Shown piece by piece: positions 32,238-40,086 of a stretch of 49,283 nt of DNA (position 1 is the stretch's first letter; each line of letters starts with the position of its first letter). The stretch lies in the NCBI GenBank assembly GCA_041676705.1, contig JBAYRL010000010.1:1-49283 (forward strand), written 5' to 3'. Made by a program: the position numbers and the translations under genes. The notes under the pieces were generated by a model. The model did not search any database and was not told where the DNA came from. It saw only the letters and a program-made list of their open reading frames with translations. Source of the DNA: Acidimicrobiia bacterium. Its GTDB lineage: Bacteria > Actinomycetota > Acidimicrobiia > Acidimicrobiales > SKKL01.

Positions 32238-33773
32238 ATGCGCCCAGCCCGGTCCCTACGTTGGTTTATACCGCTATTGGTCCTGTTTTTTGTTGGGGTG
32301 TTAGCAAGCTGTACAAACACAGATAAAACGTCTTTAGCTGTTGTTCAACACTTTGACCCGCCGGATGTGTGGGCACCAGATTGGTGGCAACCGTATCTTG
32401 GTGGTGACGCTTTATTGACCGAGGATGTGTTACACAACTTTGAACAAGAAGCTGTGACACACCACCCCGATTCTGGTGTTGTTGCCGCCACTGCAGCCCA
32501 AATAATGGAAGCTGCTGTTACCAGCCATAATCGTGACAGGTGGGTTTCGTTCTTTGTGGGGGTACCTGCCACCCATTGCGATGATTATCGCACAGTAGCA
32601 GCGATCGCTGCTGAACTGCCCTACAACACAGAACGCGCCTATTGGAAAGTTTTAGTGTTTTGGGACACGAACTGTGATCTTCCAACACGGCTACCGTTAC
32701 TTTCCCCTTATCGTTCTTCAACATTGTATTTCGAAGTTGGGGATAACGCTGTGCGTCCTGTGTGGTATAAACATTTACCGTTGGCACAAACAGGGATGGG
32801 TTCCCATAATCCGGTCGCAGCCCCCGAAACATGGGAACTTGACTACCCGGACCAGTGTGGCACACCAAAAGTGTTGATGCTGGTCGAACTGGCAGCGCTT
32901 ATGAACATTCTTTGTGAGGATGCTGGTGCGGCTGGTATTTCTATAAAACTTCTTGACGGGTTACGAACCACCACCGAACAACAAGCCCGATTTGAACGGG
33001 CCACAAAATATTATGGTGGAGTTGAACAGGCTTTAAAATGGGTTACACCAGCTACAGAAACCCAGTGTTGGTCTAAACATTGTGCCGGGACCGCTGTTGA
33101 TATCCAACCAGATCCTGACGTTTTAGCGTGGCTTAACGAAACCGTTGGTTGTTTAGACAACGGTACGTTCAGTGCCCAGCTACCTTGTCCCTCAGAGACG
33201 ATTCCTGTGTCACGACTTTCTACCTATGGGCTTACCAACCCTGTACGAAACAGCCCAAACCATCTTGAGTTAGCTATTCCGTTAGAGTCCGATTTGGCTA
33301 GTGACTGTGACCCTAATCGAAACAAAACTGTGCCACAGCTGATTGTTACGATTTGGGGTTGCGGGTTACGAACACAAGGCTTTTCTGAAAACGATGTTGT
33401 GACGATTGTGACGGAAGCGCTACTTGTAGCGAACTGTGCTTCTGGGTTTAACCCAGCAGCGGTAGCGTTCAACGGCAAATATTTTGAGTCGCCCCATCCC
33501 CAAACCGGACAGTTAGAAACCGGGCAAGGGTTGTTCCAACTAGACACTGGGGCTATCGACAAGTATTTACCTGAAACGTTAGAACCGTTAGATCCTGCAG
33601 CGAATATAGAGACAGCGTTTCGAATGTGGTTAGATCATGAAACGTTCGGTGTGTCTGGCTGGTCCGGTTTCATGTGTGGAGATCCGAAGCTTCGCCCTTT
33701 CCAAGATGTTATCGAAGTTGTTGCTCAACAAGAAGTACCTGAATGGGTTGCTCAACATCTTGTCGGGCTGTGA
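32238..33773 (+). CDS. Lipoprotein with VanY-type carboxypeptidase and lysozyme-like domains
   Basis: 511 residues from the ATG at 32238. The signal peptide ends in a lipobox, L-A-S-C, so it is membrane-anchored outside the cell. After about 200 unassigned residues, the middle region looks like a D-Ala-D-Ala carboxypeptidase of the VanY/M15 type: KLLDGLRTTTEQQARF, then SKHCAGTAVDIQP and NHLEL, which give the zinc ligands His, Asp and His. The C-terminal 120 residues (GFNPAAVAFNGKYF, GQGLFQLDTGAI, NIETAFRMW) resemble the lysozyme-like transglycosylase fold seen in Rpf/SLT proteins. It would trim both peptide and glycan parts of the wall, together with the upstream NlpC/P60 enzyme. The two-activity assignment is by motif only. 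Confidence 0.75.
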   Translation: MRPARSLRWFIPLLVLFFVGVLASCTNTDKTSLAVVQHFDPPDVWAPDWWQPYLGGDALLTEDVLHNFEQEAVTHHPDSGVVAATAAQIMEAAVTSHNRDRWVSFFVGVPATHCDDYRTVAAIAAELPYNTERAYWKVLVFWDTNCDLPTRLPLLSPYRSSTLYFEVGDNAVRPVWYKHLPLAQTGMGSHNPVAAPETWELDYPDQCGTPKVLMLVELAALMNILCEDAGAAGISIKLLDGLRTTTEQQARFERATKYYGGVEQALKWVTPATETQCWSKHCAGTAVDIQPDPDVLAWLNETVGCLDNGTFSAQLPCPSETIPVSRLSTYGLTNPVRNSPNHLELAIPLESDLASDCDPNRNKTVPQLIVTIWGCGLRTQGFSENDVVTIVTEALLVANCASGFNPAAVAFNGKYFESPHPQTGQLETGQGLFQLDTGAIDKYLPETLEPLDPAANIETAFRMWLDHETFGVSGWSGFMCGDPKLRPFQDVIEVVAQQEVPEWVAQHLVGL

Positions 33774-33813
33774 CCGTTTAACAACAACACCTAGTTTCTC
33801 TGGTCGACTGTGG

Positions 33814-34491
33814 CTAACTATTTTGGTTGCAGTTAACAGTGTTCCACAGTTTCTCGTTGAAGGTAGAGAGCTCTACCGTCGCAACAACAATTTTGTTGGT
33901 GTCAGGTGTTGTAACACCCACTATGATCCCGTCATTGGGACCGACATAAGCCACATCAACACCTAGTATTGCGAGGGTTTCTAGCTCTTCAACTATGGAG
34001 CTCAACTTACGCCCGAACCACGCCTGGCAATCTCCGGTAACGTTTGGCAGGACCGTCTGTAACGTTTCTTCAATAACTTCCCCAGGCATGGGGTCACGCC
34101 CTAGAGTTAAAGTACCTAGCTCAGGTGTCCCCCGGATCGAAACGTAATCAGGGTTAGATTGTAACCAAAGATTGTTAACATAAATTATTTGCCCTACCTG
34201 TTCGGCTGGGACCGGTATTTCCACAATGTCCCATCGCAAGTCATGGCTGGTAATGAGCTTCACTAACTCTTCTTTGGTGTGGGTGGTGTTACTGATACGG
34301 ATCACGGTGTAAGGGGTGGGCAGATCAGCTGTTACAGTGTCCTGGTTAGTTGTGGTCATCACAAAAGTAGCGAGACAGATAAGAACAACGCTGAGACCAA
34401 CCTGTGTGACAGGTTTCCACCAGTTTGTTTTGGGTTCTCTCGGGTACAGTTGTGCCGCTGCGGCGACCAGCTGTTGTTCTAAAGGCAACAC
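33814..34491 (-). CDS. Single-pass membrane protein, likely partner of the ECF sigma factor
   Basis: 225 residues. The start GTG shares its G with the stop TAG of the sigma gene, so translation is coupled. A short cytoplasmic N-terminus (MLPLEQQLVAAAAQLYPREP) is followed by one membrane helix (QVGLSVVLICLATFVMTT) and about 175 extracytoplasmic residues. This is the layout of many anti-sigma factors or sensors. The zinc anti-sigma motif H-x3-C-x2-C is not present, so it would be an atypical anti-sigma or an effector. The outer domain has two segments with a shared pattern of beta strands (VEIPVPAEQVGQIIYVNNLW; EEELETLAILG-like region) but no family I recognise. Confidence 0.7.
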   Translation of the reverse strand: MLPLEQQLVAAAAQLYPREPKTNWWKPVTQVGLSVVLICLATFVMTTTNQDTVTADLPTPYTVIRISNTTHTKEELVKLITSHDLRWDIVEIPVPAEQVGQIIYVNNLWLQSNPDYVSIRGTPELGTLTLGRDPMPGEVIEETLQTVLPNVTGDCQAWFGRKLSSIVEELETLAILGVDVAYVGPNDGIIVGVTTPDTNKIVVATVELSTFNEKLWNTVNCNQNS

Positions 34492-35081
34492 TAGTTTCCT
34501 AACAGTTCAGATAATAATGTGTATTCGGATGCCAGTTTTTGTTTCAAGGTTTGCAGTCCCCTGGAAACACGTTTGCGTGCGGTGGCTTCTGTCACGCCGG
34601 TAATGTGTGCGATGTCTTGGTAACTGAAACCTAAAACAACTCGAAGCCAAGCTGTTTCTGCGGTGGAGCGTGGCAGAGCATCCAACGCGTTTTTTAGGTG
34701 TGGGTGTACAGTTTTGTAGGCTGCGATGTCAACAAACTCTTCCAATAAATCCGGTGGGGTTGTGATAGCTAGTTTGTTGCGATATTTGGCTTCTACGGTG
34801 CGTCGCCTAAAAAACTTTTTTGTTAAATTCGACGCTATCCCTAAAACCCAGCTTTGAAACGTTCCTTTTTCGGGTTTGTAGTTGTAGAGACGTTTTAACG
34901 CTACTGTAAACGTTTCTGCTGTGATGTCGGCAGCTTCTTCGGGGGAACCTGTTCTGTACAGCACATATTTGAACACAACATCTTTGTGCCGTCTGTACAG
35001 TTCGCCATATGCGGACGGGTTCCCTGTCACTACCAAAGTAACAAGGTCCCCATCCGCAGTGGCGTCGTTCCGAAAGACCAT
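34491..35081 (-). CDS. ECF-type RNA polymerase sigma factor
   Basis: 196 residues from the ATG at 35081. Region 2 is clear: AYGELYRRHKDVVFKYVLYR, PEEAADITAETFTVALKRLY and GTFQSWVLGIASNLTKKFFR (family F-x-x-W-L-x-x-I-A-x-N). Region 4 has ALDALPRSTAETAWLRVVLG, FSYQDIAHITGVTEATARKR and VSRGL, the helix-turn-helix that reads the -35 element. The gene order with a coupled membrane protein implies control by an envelope signal. The likely targets are unknown; the secreted protein upstream (35149-35787) on the same strand could belong to the regulon. Confidence 0.92.
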   Translation of the reverse strand: MVFRNDATADGDLVTLVVTGNPSAYGELYRRHKDVVFKYVLYRTGSPEEAADITAETFTVALKRLYNYKPEKGTFQSWVLGIASNLTKKFFRRRTVEAKYRNKLAITTPPDLLEEFVDIAAYKTVHPHLKNALDALPRSTAETAWLRVVLGFSYQDIAHITGVTEATARKRVSRGLQTLKQKLASEYTLLSELLGN

Positions 35082-35148
35082 AGACCACAATGGTGCCCAA
35101 GGTCATAGGTCTTTGCTCGCACCCAGCTAAACACCTACAAAGGCTGGT

Positions 35149-35787
35149 TTAGTTTAGGTCCCAACTGAAGTATTGCACAGAACTTGTTCTGTTGTTGAGG
35201 GTGGTCAAGTTACCTCCAGGAGCGAAGGTGGTTTCACCACCGTAGATGTCTGGCAACATGTTGTACCCATCAAAATGTGTGATCAGTTCGCACCCATTTA
35301 TAGTTGAGCTGATACGACGATCCCACAGATGCCCATAGAGGGAAATGTAGCCACCGGCACAGTCAGAGCCCATGATGGTAAAGGTGGGAGGCCCGATCCA
35401 GTCTAGGTAGTCATAGTGGCGTCCTATTACCCACTCTTCTGGTTCTTCTTCAGCGCCCATGGTCATCGCTGGTTGGGAAAACGATAACATGTCGCTGTTT
35501 ACTTTGGTTTGGTTTCTGATTTGTTTGCCAACACTTTTTTCGTTATCCGGGTTTTGGAAACCTAAAGCCGTGTTCAGTTCTGTCAACGTCTCATAACATG
35601 CAGGGTCGCTTAACACGTACTCGCCGTCCGGTTGCTGGTCTGTTACCCGTACCACACAATGACTGTTTGCTAATGTTAACTTTTCGGAGGTGTCTTGTTG
35701 GGGGGCTGCTTGTGCGTTCCCCGCAAAACCTGCTGTTAAAAATGTTAACGCTAACACTGCTACTGTTTTTGGTAAAGACAATTTCAT
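35149..35787 (-). CDS. Secreted protein with crystallin/I36-like C-terminal domain
   Basis: 212 residues with a clear signal peptide (MKLSLPKTVAVLALTFLTAG, cut after N-A-Q-A-A). AGGAGG lies nine bases before the ATG. The C-terminal part (DCAGGYISLYGHLWDRRISS, INGCELITHFDGYNM, GNLTTLNNRTSSV) follows the pattern of the beta/gamma-crystallin-like fold found in actinobacterial secreted proteins and peptidase inhibitor family I36: Tyr-rich strands, paired cysteines, and D/N-R-x-S-S motifs. Function may be calcium binding or protease inhibition; this is inferred from the pattern. It is followed on the same strand by the ECF sigma operon 68 bases on. Confidence 0.75.
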   Translation of the reverse strand: MKLSLPKTVAVLALTFLTAGFAGNAQAAPQQDTSEKLTLANSHCVVRVTDQQPDGEYVLSDPACYETLTELNTALGFQNPDNEKSVGKQIRNQTKVNSDMLSFSQPAMTMGAEEEPEEWVIGRHYDYLDWIGPPTFTIMGSDCAGGYISLYGHLWDRRISSTINGCELITHFDGYNMLPDIYGGETTFAPGGNLTTLNNRTSSVQYFSWDLN

Positions 35788-36026
35788 AAGGGGAGCCTCC
35801 TAAAGGCAACAGTTGCGTGGCATGCACACAACTAGGTGGTTGTTATCAACATGTCTTTACCCCTAGTGCTAACATTTGTGACCAACCCGACAAACCTTTT
35901 TGTTTCCATCACCATCTAGGTGGCCCACATCTTTGTTTGGGTTGACCCAATTTTGGTGGCCACCCCAATAGGGCAGGTGACAACACAGGATATTGTTGGG
36001 GTTGTTATCGTCCGGTGCTGGTGGTG
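35788..36026. other. Intergenic region between the secreted crystallin-like protein and a small zinc-motif gene
   Basis: About 240 bases between two minus-strand genes. It carries the AGGAGG site of the gene at 35149-35787 at its left end. Mixed G/T-rich sequence; no gene or clear terminator seen. Confidence 0.5.
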
Positions 36027-36266
36027 TTAGCTGGCGGTGTTTAGTGTTGTGTTATAGCCAGTCACACATTGACCGTTAAAACAGGTGACGTTCCCAAAGT
36101 ATCTCACCGGGTTATGTTCAACAGATTGTTTCGTCCCAAAAGTGGCTGTCGGGTCCCAGCTAGGGGTGGGGTATGTTTCGATTAGCCGTCCGCACCATTG
36201 GCATCGGGTTGGGTTGTGTGCTTGGTGGGTTTCACGGGTTTGTTTTCGGGTTTGGTGGTATAACAT
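36027..36266 (-). CDS. Small cysteine-rich protein, possible zinc ribbon
   Basis: 79 residues. The cysteine pattern C-Q-W-C-G-R-L-I-E near residue 22 and a later C-F-N-G-Q-C pair after RYFGNVT recall the small actinobacterial proteins with a C-x-W-C-G-R zinc knuckle that often end in a second cysteine pair. It starts 37 bases after the topoisomerase III stop on the same strand, with GAG just upstream of the ATG, so it could be translated from that transcript. The unusual first 20 residues and the T/N-rich end leave doubt. Confidence 0.5.
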   Translation of the reverse strand: MLYHQTRKQTRETHQAHNPTRCQWCGRLIETYPTPSWDPTATFGTKQSVEHNPVRYFGNVTCFNGQCVTGYNTTLNTAS

Positions 36267-36302
36267 AACATTCTCGATTTGTGTGTTTGTTTCGGGTGAG
36301 AG

Positions 36303-38873
36303 TTATTTGGATGGTTTTCGGGGGGACCGTTTGTTGCGTTTAAACGGTTGGGGTGAGGGTGTGCCTACCATTGCTTCGAACAGTTCGTGTGCTTCTTGGG
36401 ATGTTACCGTGGTGCCATCTCGACGTGTTTTCCAAACAGTGCTACGACATCCTTGGTGTTTGGGTGATTTGTAGCTATCGCAGGACCACACCTTGTCTCG
36501 TTCTCTGATGGTGCCGTCGCAACGAGGACACGCCCTAAACGCTAAAGGTTTCGGTTTGCTGTTGGTTTGGCCGGTCGCTATAAGTTTGGTGGCACTGGCA
36601 CGGTCTAGGGGTGTGCCATCCGGGTTTGTTTTCCATAGTAGATAACCGCAACCTGGTTCTTTAGGGGACCTGTAAGACGTACAACCATACGTTTTGGCTC
36701 GTTCTTTGATTTGTCCTTGACAGTTAGGTGAAGGGCACTCCCCTAGCGGGGTACCATCTGGTGGGGGTTCAACAACTATTTTTCCGGTGGTTACACCGTC
36801 CACATATTTGTAGAGCTGTGTTTCCCCTACTGTTTTGTTGTTTTGTTTTTTCCAAAACACAAACCCGCAGCCAGGGTTTTCTTGGTTTTGCCACGAGTCA
36901 CACGCATAGGCTTTAGCTGTTTCAACTATCGAACCGGTGCATTGTGGGACTGGGCAGCTGGTTAAAACTCGTCGGCCGGCGCGAAGCTGGTCAGGGCTAG
37001 CGTTTTTGAAACTGTCTGTTATTTCTTTGGTGAAGTGTTTCACATCTACTAAGAACTGTTGCCCTGTTTTTAACGCTTCGTTCGGAGCTGTTTTTTCGAG
37101 TTGCGCTAACCGTCGTTCCCATTGCCCGGTCAGATCAGGTAGAACAAGCGGGTTGTTTCCTAACGCTAAGATCAAACCCCGACCTTTGCTTGTTGCTTTA
37201 AGGATTCTTTTTTCTCGGGTTAAATATTCGCGTCCTAAAAGTGTTTCTATCGTCGCTGCTCTTGTTGCTGGGGTTCCCAAACCTGTTCCTTTCATGGCGT
37301 CACTAAGTTCTATGTCTTCCACAAGTTTGCCGGCGCCGACCATGGCCGCTAGCAGCGCTGCTTCTGTGAAATGTTTCGGTGCGCTAGTAACATGTTTGGT
37401 GCTAACCATTTCGGACACGTCGACCGGATCGCCTTTTTGTACTTGTGGGAGTAACAACTCTGTTTGGTCTTCGTCACTGATTGGAGTTGTTTTTGTGTCT
37501 GGTTCAACATCTTTCCAACCGTTCACAATTATTTGTGTTCCTGTTGTTTTGAACCGGTCTTCTAGCTCGGGGGTTAAAGTTGTGATTATGGTGGTTCGTA
37601 ACTTTTTTTGGGCTGGTAAAAGTGCTGCGATCAGCCGGTGAGCTACCAGATCATAGATTTGACGTTCAGGGGTGCTAAGTTTTGTTAAGTCATGGTTTGT
37701 GTCTGTAGGTAACAAGGCGTGATGGTCAGTGACTTTGTGGTCTGCTACTAAGGTTTGTATTGGAAGTTCGTTTTGGTTTGTGACAAGCTCAACTAACGGT
37801 CGATACAGGTCCGGGTCGCTGTTAGCTACATGGTTTAATAGGCTGGGGATCACCGGGGCCATGTCGGAGGTGATGTAGCTGCTATCCGTACGCGGATAAG
37901 ACAACACTTTGTGTATTTCGTAGCAGCTTTGCGCTGCTTTTAATGTTTGCGCGGCGCTTAAACCGTGTTTTTTGTTGGCGGCGCGTTGCAGTTCGGTGAG
38001 GTCGAAAAGTTTTGGTGGGTTGATCGTTTCAGGTTTCGTTTCAACCGTTTCTATAGCACCGTTTTTGTATTGGCGAAGCTTTTCGAGGGTTTCTGTAGCG
38101 TCGGTTTCTTTGTCGAACTTGTTTTGCGGGTTTTTGGTGGGGTTAAACCAGTAGCCTTCATAGGTACCGTTTCGGTGTGTAAAGGTCGCTTTAAGTTTCC
38201 AATAGTTCTCGGGTTGAAACGTTTCTATTTCCAGGTCTCGTGTTACCACCAGGGCAAGGGTTGGGGTTTGGACCCGTCCTAAAGAAAGTAGTACCCGTTG
38301 ACCACCTAATGTTGTTGTTGCTGCTCGGGTAGCGTTCATACCGACCAGCCAGTCGGCTTCTGCTCGGCATCTAGCAGCAGTTTCAAGGGGTAGTAGTTCC
38401 ACATCAGGTTTGAGATTGTTGAAAGCTGTTTGGATAGCTTGGGTTGTCATTGAAGCAAACCAGGCCCTCAACACTGTTTTTTGTGGTGTTAGACGCGCAT
38501 ATTGGTAGATGAGTTTGAAAATCAGCTCACCTTCTCGACCAGCGTCACAAGCGTTTATTATGGTTGTGACATCTTCACGGCGCATCAGCTCTGCAACAGT
38601 TTTTAGTCGTTTAGCAGCATCAGCGTTTTTAGGTTGATATAAAAACTTGGTAGGTATGATCGGTAAATGTTCATACGACCATGTTTTGTAGGTGGCATCA
38701 TATTTTTCTGGGGGTAGTTCAGAAACCAGGTGCCCAACCGCCGCGGTGACAAGCCATCGGGGTGATTCGTAACCCCAGCTGGTTTTACGGAACTGTTCTG
38801 TGTTTGTTCCTAACGCCCGAGACACATCTGCCGCGACAGATGGTTTTTCACACAAGATAAGCATGCGTTCCAC
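36303..38873 (-). CDS. topB: DNA topoisomerase III (type IA)
   Basis: 856 residues from a GTG at 38873; an ATG three codons later (MLILCEKPSVAADV) is equally likely. The TOPRIM domain has the catalytic Glu in LCEKPSVA and the metal-binding D-A-G-R-E-G-E (about 110-116). The active-site tyrosine is Tyr326 in LSYPRTDSSYI. The domain order and the spacing match TopB rather than the housekeeping TopA. The C-terminus has three topoisomerase zinc-ribbon repeats (C-P-x-x-x-C ... C ... PGCG), about 42 residues apart; in the third the closing GCG reads QGCRS, still with cysteine. It relaxes negative supercoils and decatenates DNA, probably with a helicase partner. It is often carried on plasmids and mobile elements as well. 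Confidence 0.92.
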   Translation of the reverse strand: MERMLILCEKPSVAADVSRALGTNTEQFRKTSWGYESPRWLVTAAVGHLVSELPPEKYDATYKTWSYEHLPIIPTKFLYQPKNADAAKRLKTVAELMRREDVTTIINACDAGREGELIFKLIYQYARLTPQKTVLRAWFASMTTQAIQTAFNNLKPDVELLPLETAARCRAEADWLVGMNATRAATTTLGGQRVLLSLGRVQTPTLALVVTRDLEIETFQPENYWKLKATFTHRNGTYEGYWFNPTKNPQNKFDKETDATETLEKLRQYKNGAIETVETKPETINPPKLFDLTELQRAANKKHGLSAAQTLKAAQSCYEIHKVLSYPRTDSSYITSDMAPVIPSLLNHVANSDPDLYRPLVELVTNQNELPIQTLVADHKVTDHHALLPTDTNHDLTKLSTPERQIYDLVAHRLIAALLPAQKKLRTTIITTLTPELEDRFKTTGTQIIVNGWKDVEPDTKTTPISDEDQTELLLPQVQKGDPVDVSEMVSTKHVTSAPKHFTEAALLAAMVGAGKLVEDIELSDAMKGTGLGTPATRAATIETLLGREYLTREKRILKATSKGRGLILALGNNPLVLPDLTGQWERRLAQLEKTAPNEALKTGQQFLVDVKHFTKEITDSFKNASPDQLRAGRRVLTSCPVPQCTGSIVETAKAYACDSWQNQENPGCGFVFWKKQNNKTVGETQLYKYVDGVTTGKIVVEPPPDGTPLGECPSPNCQGQIKERAKTYGCTSYRSPKEPGCGYLLWKTNPDGTPLDRASATKLIATGQTNSKPKPLAFRACPRCDGTIRERDKVWSCDSYKSPKHQGCRSTVWKTRRDGTTVTSQEAHELFEAMVGTPSPQPFKRNKRSPRKPSK

Positions 38874-39100
38874 AAAACGTTACTGTTGTGGCTGCGTGTT
38901 AGGAGACCACCAAGGGACCTACTTCAAACAACGCCAGCACCCTAGAACACACCATAGACCCTGATACGGGTCGCTTCGCTGGTGGAACAACCCTCAACAA
39001 ACTCTAGGGGCTGTGTTGGGAAACCCTTGCAAGCCGTTCCGGTGCTATTTAGGCACTCTTATAGACAGAGGATTTGGTCGTACGATCGGAAGTAGTGTTC

Positions 39101-39379
39101 ATGGCTGTGTTGGACCGGATAGATGAAGGTCTTTTTGTTGATTTTGAAATACCTTTTGTTGTGGTTGTTTCCCACAGCACCCTCTACAGTGTCCACTATC
39201 TCACCTACGTATTGACCCAAGTGTTACACATCACATACCAAGAAGCATCATTGTTAACAACCCAGATCACCCAAACTGGTGAGTCTGTAGTTGCTTCTGG
39301 GTCGTTTTCTGAATGTGAGGACTGGTTGGAACGTTTCCTAACCGCTGGTATTAAAGCTTCAAACGGGATGGCGTTATGA
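39101..39379 (+). CDS. clpS: ClpS-like adaptor of the Clp protease, altered N-degron pocket
   Basis: 92 residues from the ATG at 39101. The fold pattern fits actinobacterial ClpS: YLTYVLTQVLHITYQEASLL (family YVTYVFQKLFGYSxxxATxL), then TGESVVASGSFSECED and a last helix LERFLTAGIKAS. The acidic W/N-D-D motif after the first strand is S-H-S here, and the histidine of the usual Q-V-H-N-E-G is replaced (Q-I-T-Q-T-G). Those residues bind the N-terminal amino group of N-end-rule substrates in the family, so recognition may differ. The gene overlaps the next by ATGA, an arrangement typical of actinobacteria, which supports the assignment. Confidence 0.8.
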   Translation: MAVLDRIDEGLFVDFEIPFVVVVSHSTLYSVHYLTYVLTQVLHITYQEASLLTTQITQTGESVVASGSFSECEDWLERFLTAGIKASNGMAL

Positions 39380-39882
39380 CCACACACGTCCCACACCACG
39401 ATCCAGACTCCGAACCGACCGACCCCAACCCTAACCTCCCTGGAAGTTCTATTTTAGTTTCCCCTAAAGGCTGGTTCAAAACCGATCTTACCCAAACCCC
39501 AACAAGTGTTGACCTTCTTTGGGAACCCTATGTTGTTAAGACGTTACAAACTGTTTTGGTTCAAACCATAAACACACTTTCTAGCTCACCAAACACAACA
39601 ACCAACCCTGTTTTAGTAGCGACCGAACCGCAACAGTTCCAAACTTTAGCCGAAAATCGGGTGGTGGTTTTATCCACAGCACTTCGCTGGTTACCGCTGC
39701 AGCGGTGGAACGCGTTCCAAATTTGGGATGTCGCTCGGGCTTTAACAGCTACCCGTTTAGCGGTGAAAGACCCGATAGCGAACCAAACACCTCTAAAACT
39801 AACCGTCGAAAACTATAAGCTGGCCGGTGAGTTGTTGGAAGACCTTTTAACAATAGTTACCGCTGCGCAGAACCACCACTGA
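39376..39882 (+). CDS. DUF2017-like protein
   Basis: 168 residues; overlaps the clpS stop by four bases (ATGA). The N-terminus is Pro/Asp-rich and flexible (MTTHVPHHDPDSEPTDPNPN). The remainder is helical with short motifs (VLSTALRWLPLQRWNAFQIW). The assignment to the DUF2017 group rests mainly on position directly after clpS, as in mycobacteria and other actinobacteria, plus similar length and helical character. Members have been annotated as possible regulators, without a settled function. Confidence 0.65.
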   Translation: MTTHVPHHDPDSEPTDPNPNLPGSSILVSPKGWFKTDLTQTPTSVDLLWEPYVVKTLQTVLVQTINTLSSSPNTTTNPVLVATEPQQFQTLAENRVVVLSTALRWLPLQRWNAFQIWDVARALTATRLAVKDPIANQTPLKLTVENYKLAGELLEDLLTIVTAAQNHH

Positions 39883-40086
39883 CGAGCAACAGCCCCCCAG
39901 ATATAGGCATGCGGGCATCAGAACTTGAGGTTCTTGCCTCAAACCTTAAAACGGTTTTTAGGTGTCACAATCTAAACAGGGCCGTTTGGGTTTTGGTTTT
40001 GGTGACGGTCGGTTTGGGTTTGTTTGCCGAATCAAGGGGTGTGAGCACTTTAGGAGGAGTCATTCGAGTTAGGAGCCTGTAAATAT

